55,989 nt of DNA from a virus. Shown in pieces: positions 6,347 through 12,791 of this stretch. Under the pieces are notes generated by a model. It was not told the DNA's origin. It saw nothing but the letters and a program-made list of their open reading frames with translations, and did no database searches. The stretch is taken from IMG/VR virus record IMGVR_UViG_3300045253_000047, positions 1 to 55,989 of that record. One strand, written 5' to 3'. Position 1 is the first letter of the stretch; every line of letters begins with the position of its first letter. A program made the position numbers and the translations under genes.

Positions 6347-7321
6347 CTAGCGATACTGGAACATCCAACCGTAAAAATCTTGTGAGCTTTCGGTGAGGCG
6401 AATCCAAGTTAACCGCTTTCCAGACACTTGGCTTAGAACTTTCAGGAAACGCCCTGCATCGTTTGTTCCGCGCTCGTTAAACCGATAAGCTTGTTCGTCT
6501 ACGTACCGATCAAGGTGAAACGGCATCACTGCAACGTAAGTACCTTTAATCCCGCGTTTTAACAAGCTCCAGAAGTTTTCCATACCATTCGTATGAACTA
6601 CGCCGTTCGCGTACGTTACGGTATGGTCAATAAAATCGTGAACGAACTCTTGGCCTAAGCCGTTGTATCCCTTGTGAGCGTCTGTGTAGACGTAGGAACC
6701 GGTTACAACGTAGTTCTTGACGTTATCCTGCAAAGTCTCCGCGTCCGTGCCTTTTACGACCTTGGCCGCAACGCGGGATTTGCGACCAGTTTGGCCGCGC
6801 TCGATAACACCTTGAACGATGGCTTTACCAACTGCCCCGCGCCCTTGTCGTAACTTCTTGTTCTCGTGCTTGTTCTTCTCTAATCCGCCGACGAATGTTT
6901 CGTCTGCTTCAATCGTGCCTTCCATTTTCTGGAATGAGCCATCTTTCATAGCTTCTCGGATACGGTGAAGCATGAACCAAGCCGTACGCTGGGTAACGCC
7001 AAGATCACGGCCTAGCTCGTAAGAGGATATACCGTTCTTGCAATTGGCGATGAACCATATCGCGGCAAGCCATTGATCGAGACCGAGCGGGGAGTCCTCG
7101 AATATGGTTCCGTTCTTTACCGTGAAGTCCTTGCGGCAGTCACGGCAACGATACCGGAAATACGCTGGCATGAAGTGAGCGTTTTTCGACCCGCAGCGAT
7201 GGCAAACCGGTTCACCGTCAGGCCATACGAACATAGCGGCAATGGTATGCGCGTATGCCTTATCCGAGAACATCACTATCGCTTCTTTAAGCGTCTGGGG
7301 TATAGTCAATTCGTTTTCCAT
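6347..7321 (-). CDS. ISXO2-like (IS1595 family) transposase, element 1
   Basis: 324 residues, full length for the family. A zinc ribbon lies at about residues 40-63 (CHRCG ... CRDCRKDF), a helix-turn-helix-like region at about 98-122, and an ISXO2-like DDE nuclease core follows: IEADET (D140), VYTDAHKGYNG (D214) and NGMENFWSLLKRG (E248). It cuts and joins DNA at the element ends. The ATG is 5-6 nt from a TATAAT box, so the mRNA is probably leaderless. No frameshift or lost catalytic residue is seen, so the enzyme looks active. It is a diverged paralogue of the transposase at 8,216-9,181. Confidence 0.95.
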   Translation of the reverse strand: MENELTIPQTLKEAIVMFSDKAYAHTIAAMFVWPDGEPVCHRCGSKNAHFMPAYFRYRCRDCRKDFTVKNGTIFEDSPLGLDQWLAAIWFIANCKNGISSYELGRDLGVTQRTAWFMLHRIREAMKDGSFQKMEGTIEADETFVGGLEKNKHENKKLRQGRGAVGKAIVQGVIERGQTGRKSRVAAKVVKGTDAETLQDNVKNYVVTGSYVYTDAHKGYNGLGQEFVHDFIDHTVTYANGVVHTNGMENFWSLLKRGIKGTYVAVMPFHLDRYVDEQAYRFNERGTNDAGRFLKVLSQVSGKRLTWIRLTESSQDFYGWMFQYR

Positions 7322-7326
7322 GTCTT

Positions 7327-7355
7327 ATTATAGCAGGAAACTCTTAGTTTGTCAA
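7327..7355 (-). promoter_or_regulatory. Transposase promoter, TTGACA-17-TATAAT
   Basis: -35 TTGACA (7,355-7,350) lies inside the right inverted repeat; -10 TATAAT (7,332-7,327) is just outside it. Transposase binding to the end would therefore block its own promoter, a common autoregulation. Confidence 0.85.
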
Positions 7356-7368
7356 GTGATTTAGTGCC

Positions 7369-7427
7369 TTACTTACCGCCAACTGACTGCCGAGTACGTA
7401 ACATTCCACGAACAGACAAACCTCTAA
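7369..7427 (+). pseudogene. Split operon gene, 3' part (with right target duplication)
   Basis: After the second TTACTTAC copy (7,369-7,376) the frame RQLTAEYVTFHEQTNL ends at a TAA (7,425-7,427). Joined to 3,239-3,319 it restores a 43-residue protein without a shift. It is separated from its promoter by the element, so this part is not expected to be translated. Confidence 0.7.
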
Positions 7428-7432
7428 AATAC

Positions 7433-7468
7433 CGAGGGCAAACAGTAAACTTTGACTGTTTGCCCTCG
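7433..7468. terminator. 14-bp perfect hairpin after the split operon
   Basis: CGAGGGCAAACAGT/ACTGTTTGCCCTCG with an 8-nt loop, six bases after the restored stop codon. There is no long T tract on the plus strand, while the minus strand continues with GTATTTT. Position suggests the original end of the rightward operon. Confidence 0.6.
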
Positions 7469-7544
7469 CATACATTGACCACTAACCAGACCATTTAGAA
7501 TTAAAATGCGACATTGACCGCAAATTTGATCATTGACGGTCAAT

Positions 7545-7590
7545 GGGGGTTGACTCCCCCCCCCCCCCCCCCTCGATTATCGGATATAAT
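7545..7590 (+). promoter_or_regulatory. 17-C homopolymer between -35 and -10 motifs
   Basis: TTGACT (7,550-7,555) is followed by 17 consecutive C (7,556-7,572) and TATAAT (7,585-7,590). The present spacing is 29 bp; a tract of five C would give the optimal 17 bp. GGGGG just upstream can pair with the C tract. This may be a length-variable promoter or a sequencing or assembly artefact. Confidence 0.45.
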
Positions 7591-7599
7591 GACTCAAAT

Positions 7600-7745
7600 G
7601 TGCTTATAAAGCAGAATACCTCACCCTCCTAGGCGGCAAACCAAGGGGTGAGGTATCCATAAAGACCAGCTAGAGAACGGTTAATATGAGGCGATTTCCA
7701 ATTGGAAGTCGCGCCCTAATTGGCGTGTTCACTAGAATGCTGATG
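7600..7745. ncRNA. Candidate structured or antisense RNA region
   Basis: No convincing gene lies between 7,428 and 7,880. The segment holds an 11-bp hairpin (7,616-7,626 with 7,646-7,656) and a near-perfect hairpin GCGATTTCC/GGAAGTCGC (7,691-7,712). A leftward promoter at 7,752-7,781 would produce an RNA across it, ending at the 11-bp hairpin, and the C-tract promoter would produce the opposite strand. Shape and function are inferred. Confidence 0.35.
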
Positions 7746-7751
7746 TTCTTT

Positions 7752-7781
7752 ATTATACCCGTAAGATCACTACCAAGTCAA
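7752..7781 (-). promoter_or_regulatory. Leftward promoter, TTGACT-18-TATAAT
   Basis: -35 TTGACT (7,781-7,776), -10 TATAAT (7,757-7,752). It faces into the noncoding hairpin region, with no gene downstream for more than 350 bp. Confidence 0.6.
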
Positions 7782-7879
7782 GTCTTTTAGGAGAATGATC
7801 GTTTGACCGAAGAGACTGATCTGCTTGCTAACTACACGCAAGCATACGCCCCTACAGGCTGCAACGTCAAAATAGGCGG

Positions 7880-8164
7880 CTAGGAAGCCTTCGGCCCTTC
7901 ACTTGCTACTGGCGATGGCAATTGTCCTGATTCAATCAGCTTATTGTGAAACGCCAGTAGCCGACTTGTTATCAAGGAATCAACATCGGACATGTTGATT
8001 CCTTGATTGTCTAACTCAGGTTGAATCGGTTCGTCTGGCTCCCCTTCGGCTGCCCCTGGAATTCCAGCTTGGTTGCATAGTGGCAATTCAACAGCTTTAT
8101 CGCCGTCAAAAACGAAGTCGCCAGTATCGCGGTTCCATCCTAATAGATCGGATTGATTTTTCAT
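7880..8164 (-). CDS. Hypothetical protein beside element 2
   Basis: 94 residues (begins MKNQSDLLGWNRDTGDFVFD) with a Pro/Glu-rich middle and a helical end (SLITSRLLAFHNKLIESG). The ATG is only three bases from the outer end of element 2, whose inverted repeat supplies a TATAAT box 7 nt upstream on this strand. Either the transposon now drives the gene or it removed an older, longer 5' end. No family recognised. Confidence 0.6.
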   Translation of the reverse strand: MKNQSDLLGWNRDTGDFVFDGDKAVELPLCNQAGIPGAAEGEPDEPIQPELDNQGINMSDVDSLITSRLLAFHNKLIESGQLPSPVASEGPKAS

Positions 8165-8180
8165 TTTGGCAATTATATAC

Positions 8181-8209
8181 TTGACTTAACGAGATAAACC
8201 TGCTATAAT
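8181..8209 (+). promoter_or_regulatory. Transposase promoter, TTGACT-17-TATAAT
   Basis: -35 lies in the left inverted repeat (8,181-8,186), -10 at 8,204-8,209. The ATG at 8,216 is at the expected start site, so a leaderless mRNA is predicted. Confidence 0.85.
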
Positions 8210-8215
8210 AGGAGT

Positions 8216-9181
8216 ATGGAAAGAGAAGTTAAAATACCACAGACCTTGCAGGAAGCGATTACGCTTTATTCAAACCTTGACAACTGCCTTGATATCCTGG
8301 TTGCTATGCGCTGGGGTGCCGATGACGTGAGTTGCCCGTATTGCGGCGCGACGCCGTGTACCTTCATGGAGAAGGCACAGCGATGGGCCTGTAAGGGTTG
8401 TCGGAAGCAGTTTTCAATCAAAGTCGGAACATACATGGAGGATTCTCCCATGGGTTTGGATAAATGGTTGACAGCTATGTGGTTAATCGGGAACGCGAAG
8501 AACGGAATCTCTTCTTGCGAGATTTCCCGAGCAATCGGGATTACCCAAAAGAGCGCGTGGTTTATGCTTCATCGTATTCGCCTCTCGTTCGGCGAAGGAA
8601 TGCCGTCTGATATGGACGGAACCGTAGAAGCCGACGAAACATACATGGGCGGACTTGAGAAGAATAAGCACAAGAGCAAGCGAACCGAAGGCTCTCAGGG
8701 GCGAAGCGCGAAGAGTAAGGCCGTTGTTATGGGACTACTACAGCGGGGCAATGAAAAGACCGCGAGCCAAGTCAACGCCTCTGTTATTGCAGACGCGGGC
8801 GCGAAGGAACTCAAGGGCCGTATTAACAAGCATGTGAAGCCAGGGGCCGAAGTCTTTACCGATAATTGGGCAGGATACAAGGGTTTGGATAAAACCCATA
8901 TCCACGCGTTTGTAGATCATGCGGTAGAATACGTTAATGGCCGGGTGCATACGAACGGGATGGAAAATTTCTGGTCTTTGCTAAAGCGGATGGTGAAGGG
9001 AACTTACGTGCAGGTTTCGCCGTGGCATCTACAGCGGTATGTCGAAGAAGAGGGGTTCCGCTTTAACGAGCGGAAAGAAGACGATGCGTCCCGGTTCATA
9101 AAGACCATTGGGAGTATTCAGGGTAAGCGGCTTACCTACAAGCAGCTTACCTTCCCCTCGTGGGCGTTCAAAGAGGCTTAA
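8216..9181 (+). CDS. ISXO2-like (IS1595 family) transposase, element 2
   Basis: 321 residues with the complete family layout: zinc ribbon at about residues 40-63 (CPYCG ... CKGCRKQF), helix-turn-helix-like middle, then VEADETYMGG (D140), VFTDNWAGYKG (D216) and NGMENFWSLLKRM (E250). All three catalytic acids are present. It cuts and inserts the element 2 ends. It shares architecture and many blocks with the element 1 enzyme, but the two have clearly diverged, as have their inverted repeats, so they are separate transposons and not a recent duplication. Confidence 0.95.
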   Translation: MEREVKIPQTLQEAITLYSNLDNCLDILVAMRWGADDVSCPYCGATPCTFMEKAQRWACKGCRKQFSIKVGTYMEDSPMGLDKWLTAMWLIGNAKNGISSCEISRAIGITQKSAWFMLHRIRLSFGEGMPSDMDGTVEADETYMGGLEKNKHKSKRTEGSQGRSAKSKAVVMGLLQRGNEKTASQVNASVIADAGAKELKGRINKHVKPGAEVFTDNWAGYKGLDKTHIHAFVDHAVEYVNGRVHTNGMENFWSLLKRMVKGTYVQVSPWHLQRYVEEEGFRFNERKEDDASRFIKTIGSIQGKRLTYKQLTFPSWAFKEA

Positions 9182-9192
9182 AGCCAAAGATC

Positions 9193-9993
9193 ATGAGCGA
9201 CAGACTGACAATTCGAGTGGCGGGGAAGAATGAGCATATTGCTGTTTCATCCTTCCTCGACATTATGCAAAATACATTGGTTGTCTTGGAAGGGATAACT
9301 AAGAGTTTGCGCACGTCTGATACAAACGCGGTTGAATGGCGCATTGTGTCAGCCAGCATGAATAGTCCGTTAGCGGTCACAATAGAAGGGCATGTTGACG
9401 GCAATCCTTCCCCCGTTCCTGAAAACGTTGTACATGCTTGCATGAGAGGCTTTAAGCAGATAGAGGAGTCCGATGAAAGTACACCTCAGTATTTTAATGT
9501 TTCAATGCTTGATGCCGTAAAAAAAATAGGCTACGTGTTATTAAATGATGGGGTAAGAGCTGTCACGTTTGTTCCCGATGATATGAATCCCGTGACCCCT
9601 ACGCCCCAGTTCTATGCTCATGTAATGCAATTGATACCCCAGGGTTACTCCGAAATTGGATCACTTGAAGGCCGTCTTGAAGTCCTATCCATTCACAGGA
9701 AGAATTATTTTGCCGTTTATGATCGGTTTACGGGCAAGCGCGTAGAATGCACATTTGAGAATGCAGACCTGCAAAAAGCCAAAGAAGCTTTTGGGCGTCG
9801 TGTGAATATCTATGGCCGAATTAGATATAACCGAGAATCCCAGCCCGAGTCAGTATCCGTAGAACCGAATGGAATCGAAGTTATTCCAGAACAGCACGAG
9901 TTACCGCAATTTGCAGATTTAGAAGGGCTAGATATCACCGGTGGCGTAGACCCCGCCGAATACGTAAGGAGTTTACGGGATGACGCTAGGTGA
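9193..9993 (+). CDS. Cargo partner protein of PIN module (shared family)
   Basis: 266 residues from the ATG at 9,193 (MSDRLTIRVAGKNEHIAVSS). The N-terminal domain (residues 1-75) follows the same pattern as the element-1 cargo protein at 3,421-4,362: a first strand, a long helix, then a strand pair containing S-x-(N/G)-S-P-L-A-V. The C-terminal part (about 165-225; GRLEVLSIHRKNYFAVYDRF, then KAKEAFGRRVNIYGRIRYN) looks like a small beta-barrel nucleic-acid-binding or OB-like domain. It overlaps the PIN gene by 14 nt, as toxin partners do. Antitoxin or sensor role is inference. Confidence 0.85.
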   Translation: MSDRLTIRVAGKNEHIAVSSFLDIMQNTLVVLEGITKSLRTSDTNAVEWRIVSASMNSPLAVTIEGHVDGNPSPVPENVVHACMRGFKQIEESDESTPQYFNVSMLDAVKKIGYVLLNDGVRAVTFVPDDMNPVTPTPQFYAHVMQLIPQGYSEIGSLEGRLEVLSIHRKNYFAVYDRFTGKRVECTFENADLQKAKEAFGRRVNIYGRIRYNRESQPESVSVEPNGIEVIPEQHELPQFADLEGLDITGGVDPAEYVRSLRDDAR

Positions 9994-10459
9994 CAAAGTG
10001 TATTGGGACAGTTGTGTATTTATCCATAGGATACAGAAAACAACCGATCATTACGCCATTCTTAAGAGTATTACCGATGATGCAGAAGCTGGACGCATCA
10101 CGATTGTTACCTCTACGCTTACATTGGCCGAAGTGGTCAAATGTGATACAACCTTACAACCAACTGAACAAGAACGCCTTGTATCTGAGTTCTTTAAAAA
10201 CCCATATTTGGATATAAGGCAAGTTGACCGCAAGGTAGCAGAACTCGCAAGGACTATAGTCCGAAATAATCGGCTAAAGCCGCCAGACGCTATTCATATT
10301 GCAACGGCGGCACTTATGAATACCGCTGAGTTCAATACCTATGAGGATAAGATGTTGGGTTGCAATGGGAATATTTCGGTGTTATCGGCCCCCATCATTA
10401 AACCTTGTTGGCGAGATGGTCAAGGGGATATGTTCGCGGCGGCTTCGGTAGGAGTATGA
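9980..10459 (+). CDS. PIN-domain ribonuclease (toxin-like)
   Basis: 159 residues with the PIN acid set in order: D10 (VYWDSCVFIH), E51 (LAEVVKCD), D103 (KPPDAIHIATA) and D123 (TYEDKML). PIN domains cut RNA with a metal cluster held by these acids and are the usual toxins of VapBC-type modules. No VapB-like small DNA-binding antitoxin is upstream; the partner is instead the 266-residue protein it overlaps. It could therefore be a three-gene system rather than classical VapBC. Confidence 0.92.
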   Translation: MTLGDKVYWDSCVFIHRIQKTTDHYAILKSITDDAEAGRITIVTSTLTLAEVVKCDTTLQPTEQERLVSEFFKNPYLDIRQVDRKVAELARTIVRNNRLKPPDAIHIATAALMNTAEFNTYEDKMLGCNGNISVLSAPIIKPCWRDGQGDMFAAASVGV

Positions 10460-10460
10460 T

Positions 10461-10667
10461 ATGTCAAACGAATCGACACAAAATAATATCGGTCAGCCAG
10501 CCCATCACTCAATGCTAGACATAATCAAGCAAGCATTCACCGTGCCTAAGTCTGAGATCGACAGGCGCGAAGCAGAATGGCGAAAAGCGCAGCATAAGCG
10601 AGGGCGACCGAAGAAGGCGAAGAAAATATCTTTACATAATGGCGGCGCGTTGACGAATAATGAATGA
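10461..10667 (+). CDS. Small 'FxVPK' protein downstream of PIN gene
   Basis: 68 residues; MLDIIKQAFTVPKSEIDRRE in the centre and a basic KRGRPKKAKK near the end. It is the counterpart of 4,443-4,646 in element 1 by motif and by position in a cargo module. The basic tail suggests nucleic-acid contact. Its ATG is one base after the PIN stop codon and its end overlaps the next gene, so it is co-translated. Confidence 0.85.
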   Translation: MSNESTQNNIGQPAHHSMLDIIKQAFTVPKSEIDRREAEWRKAQHKRGRPKKAKKISLHNGGALTNNE

Positions 10668-10962
10668 GCCGATTAAATGGCACCGCTGCCCTCAATGTAA
10701 TGCCGCCTGCCCTGATAATTCGAAGTTTTGCGGAGAATGCGGAATCGCACAAGACGGCTCGGCAGATTATCAGTTACGCCAACTCAAGGCTCACGAAGAT
10801 CGACTAGCGAAAAAGATTGCGGATGAAAATTGGCGAAAACTCACCGACCCGATCCCGTGGAACCCAGCAAGTTTGATAATGCTTTGGACAGGTATAGGCC
10901 TGCTTATTATAATGGTGGTAGGTCTAATCTACATATCGACACATTCAAGCGCGGCCCCGTAA
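10660..10962 (+). CDS. Zinc-ribbon membrane protein, element 2 copy
   Basis: 100 residues: a double-Cys zinc ribbon (HRCPQCNAACPDNSKFCGEC), an amphipathic charged middle, then one membrane helix (about residues 70-92; LIMLWTGIGLLIIMVVGLIY). It is a close paralogue of 27,302-27,589, in which the ribbon, the linker RHEDRxARK and the membrane helix are kept. As tail anchor with the ribbon in the cytoplasm it may act in sensing or signalling. Function unknown. Confidence 0.85.
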   Translation: MNEPIKWHRCPQCNAACPDNSKFCGECGIAQDGSADYQLRQLKAHEDRLAKKIADENWRKLTDPIPWNPASLIMLWTGIGLLIIMVVGLIYISTHSSAAP

Positions 10963-11017
10963 TCTTCATTTCTAATTCAAGTTGTTAAGTCAAGTATATA
11001 ATTGCCAGCATGATTAA

Positions 11018-11131
11018 CCGTTCACCGGATTCACCCGCCATGAAGTTGACCCGCTCGAACGCGCAGAAGTCACCTTACCCGCGAAGGTGCTGTTGGCGCT
11101 GCTGGATTTAGCGGAAGGGGGCAAGGCGTGA
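11018..11131 (+). pseudogene. C-terminal gene fragment beside element 2
   Basis: The open frame (HEVDPLERAEVTLPAKVLLA then LLDLAEGGKA, stop at 11,129-11,131) looks coding and its stop overlaps the GTG of the next gene, but no start codon exists between the upstream TAA (11,015-11,017) and the fragment. The 5' part was probably removed when element 2 arrived or when its flank was deleted. Confidence 0.6.
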
Positions 11132-11448
11132 AGTTTAATGTTAATATGAGGCGCGATGACGATTACCGCGTCGAGTTCAACAGTACCGGGAACGGCCTAC
11201 CGTTCGACGAAGCCGCGATGTCCGAGTTCCGCGAGAGTTATTACCCGTTTCACACGCTGGAGCAACACGCGGAACATCTGGCGCAATTTACGGCGAGGTT
11301 CGGCCATGGGTTCATTGAAGGCTATTGCCACGTCATGTACAATGGGGAGAGGTTCCCGCCAGGCGACCCCGAATTGGATTACGACATCAACATTGTCACG
11401 ATCTCAGAGGGCGATTGCGAAACTGAGGCGACGGAGGTTAAGGAGTGA
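11128..11448 (+). CDS. Hypothetical phage protein
   Basis: 106 residues from a GTG that overlaps the preceding TGA (GTGA). Contains MKFNVNMRRDDDYRVEFNST and a soluble mixed alpha/beta body rich in aromatic residues; acidic end. No family recognised. Part of the plus-strand operon interrupted by element 2, coupled to the next gene by an ATG/TGA overlap. Confidence 0.7.
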   Translation: MKFNVNMRRDDDYRVEFNSTGNGLPFDEAAMSEFRESYYPFHTLEQHAEHLAQFTARFGHGFIEGYCHVMYNGERFPPGDPELDYDINIVTISEGDCETEATEVKE

Positions 11449-11672
11449 AAATACGCAGTGTAACGCTTAGTGACGAAGATACACCGGAGTCCGTGACTGT
11501 GGAATTAACACTCAAGGAAGCGGCTGTTATTACTAATCTTCTCGGCACGATGAGTCCGGTCGAAGCAGATAAGATAATGAGCGGCAGTGGCCCGATATTG
11601 TCAGAGATTTATGCCTGTTTTACGGGAAGCTTCTTTAACCGGTTCTTTGAGAACGGAGTAGATGACGCCTGA
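11445..11672 (+). CDS. Hypothetical small protein
   Basis: 75 residues (MKIRSVTLSDEDTPESVTVE) with a beta hairpin followed by two helices. The layout (strand, LTLKEAAVITNLLG helix) resembles a family of small phage proteins in which the helix begins 'LTxxEAxxIxxLLG'. Role unknown. Last gene of the plus-strand operon before a hairpin terminator. Confidence 0.7.
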   Translation: MKIRSVTLSDEDTPESVTVELTLKEAAVITNLLGTMSPVEADKIMSGSGPILSEIYACFTGSFFNRFFENGVDDA

Positions 11673-11720
11673 TTAACAGCTCGCCGGGTTGTGCGCCAAA
11701 AACAGTTCCCGCACAAGTTG

Positions 11721-11748
11721 GAGACTTTCGTAGTGCCACGAAAGTCTC
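11721..11748 (+). terminator. Terminator between convergent operons
   Basis: 11-bp stem GAGACTTTCGT/ACGAAAGTCTC with loop AGTGCC, followed by TTCTCACTTG. It ends the plus-strand operon and may also limit the late leftward transcript after the endolysin. Confidence 0.65.
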
Positions 11749-11772
11749 TTCTCACTTGTCAAGTCACGCAAG

Positions 11773-12297
11773 TCAATCCGTCGAGTAACCAAGCGGATAC
11801 AAGTCGGTGCATATGCGTTCGAGGACAGGTGTAATCGCAAGCCGAGAATTAGGCCCGACGCCTCCATGTGACTCAACCGACCACCACGTCCCACGAATAT
11901 TCACGATAAACCAAACATGCCCTATTGTTTCACCCCGCGTCCCTGCCCTGCAAAAACAGGCGTAGACGATTGTGGGGTCGAGGTTCGTGGTGTAGTCACC
12001 GGGGGCGGGTATGGCGTGATGCTTGAATCCTTGTGATTTCAAGTAGTCGTTCTGGTTGCTGCTACCATCAGGAACGGTGAGGTTGCAAACGTGATAAAAA
12101 GCATAGCGCGCAAAACCAGAGCAATCGACATGTCCAGGCGGCGCGAACGTAGGGGGCGATGCACTGAGAGGTACGGCTTTCGCGCCTAGCCCATAGCGGA
12201 CGCCCATCGCTTGCATTAGATGCACGATGGACAGTAGCTTGCCCTTGCTGATTGAGAGGCTGCTATAGCCGGTGATCGGCTTGCCTTGCTGGATCAT
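11773..12297 (-). CDS. NlpC/P60-like endolysin
   Basis: 174 residues. HVDCSGFARYAFYHV holds the catalytic Cys in the D-C-S-G-F motif (about residue 59). ETIGHVWFIVN supplies the active His and SHGGVG follows as the third conserved region. Such papain-like amidases or endopeptidases cut peptidoglycan cross-links or stem peptides. There is no signal peptide, so release should depend on the nearby holin-like gene. It is the last gene of the leftward late operon. A structural role as tail-tip lysin is an alternative. Confidence 0.85.
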   Translation of the reverse strand: MIQQGKPITGYSSLSISKGKLLSIVHLMQAMGVRYGLGAKAVPLSASPPTFAPPGHVDCSGFARYAFYHVCNLTVPDGSSNQNDYLKSQGFKHHAIPAPGDYTTNLDPTIVYACFCRAGTRGETIGHVWFIVNIRGTWWSVESHGGVGPNSRLAITPVLERICTDLYPLGYSTD

Positions 12298-12513
12298 TCT
12301 TCATACCGCCTTCCGTGTAGCTCAACTTCAACGCGCCGTCGCTGTAAATACACCTTGTCGATCATTCCCCAATAATGCCACCGGGGAAGGTATTTCGGGT
12401 CACGTCGCCGAAACCGGTACTTCGCCGTGAAATGCCTTCGGATACCACGGCTCCTCGCCTTGTCATTCGGTTAGGTTTACTTCTTTCTTTGCTTGCGTGA
12501 GATCGTGGCCCAT
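12294..12513 (-). pseudogene. Two-frame small gene before endolysin, probable frameshift
   Basis: A 16-codon ORF with a good AAGGAG (12,513-12,463: MGHDLTQAKKEVNLTE) runs into a second frame that has no start codon but reads as real protein: RGIRRHFTAKYRFRRRDPKY, then WGMIDKVYLQRRRVEVEL. The second frame's stop overlaps the endolysin ATG. Moving by one base near 12,468 joins them into one protein of about 70 residues. Either a one-base mutation or sequencing error, or a +1 frameshift, explains the pair. Confidence 0.5.
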
Positions 12514-12524
12514 AGCGTTACTCC

Positions 12525-12779
12525 TTATCCTGCCTTCGGCTCGTCGGCATTGTCGAAGACGACTCCGCTCGCTAATACAGCCGCTTTCACGTCGTCAACG
12601 TGCAGTACTTCGCGAAGGTTCGGGTACGGGTCGGTTCCCGTGACGAGGGCAATTCGACCATTGCAGTAATTGTTCCCTGCTACGGCGTCATACAGGATGC
12701 CCACGACGGGCGTTCCGTTGGTGGGGAACAACATAACCTTGTCACCGACTTTTGCCTCACGGCCATTCTTGTAATGCAA
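12525..12779 (-). CDS. Small beta-barrel phage protein
   Basis: 84 residues beginning MHYKNGREAKVGDKVMLFP with the 'YKNGxEAKVGDxV' opening common to small phage proteins of a KOW/SH3-like shape, and a helical tail. Function unknown. It lies between lysis genes but its biochemical role is not suggested by the sequence. Confidence 0.75.
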   Translation of the reverse strand: MHYKNGREAKVGDKVMLFPTNGTPVVGILYDAVAGNNYCNGRIALVTGTDPYPNLREVLHVDDVKAAVLASGVVFDNADEPKAG

Positions 12780-12791
12780 TTTAGTTTCTCC

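Larger units (their letters stand above)
3320..7368. mobile_element. IS1595-type transposon with cargo (element 1, 4,049 bp)
   Basis: Bounded by inverted repeats of about 24 bp that differ at one position (3,320-3,343 and 7,345-7,368; outer end GGCA[A/C]TAAATCACTTGAC) and flanked by a perfect 8-bp duplication. It contains an ISXO2-like transposase (6,347-7,321, minus) whose promoter lies partly in the right repeat, plus five other genes: 3,421-4,362, 4,443-4,646, 5,073-5,435, 5,423-5,812 and 5,815-6,291. Three bidirectional hairpin terminators separate the cargo units. The duplication and the clean rejoining of the host gene show a simple transposition that has not been rearranged. Confidence 0.93.
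8168..11006. mobile_element. IS1595-type transposon with PIN cargo (element 2, 2,839 bp)
   Basis: Perfect 23-bp inverted repeats at 8,168-8,190 and 10,984-11,006 (outer end GGCAATTATATACTTGAC). It carries an ISXO2-like transposase and four cargo genes on the same strand: 9,193-9,993, 9,980-10,459, 10,461-10,667 and 10,660-10,962. The 8 bp flanking the two ends (TTCATTTT and AGCATGAT) do not match, unlike element 1, so a deletion or recombination probably followed insertion. Confidence 0.85.
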
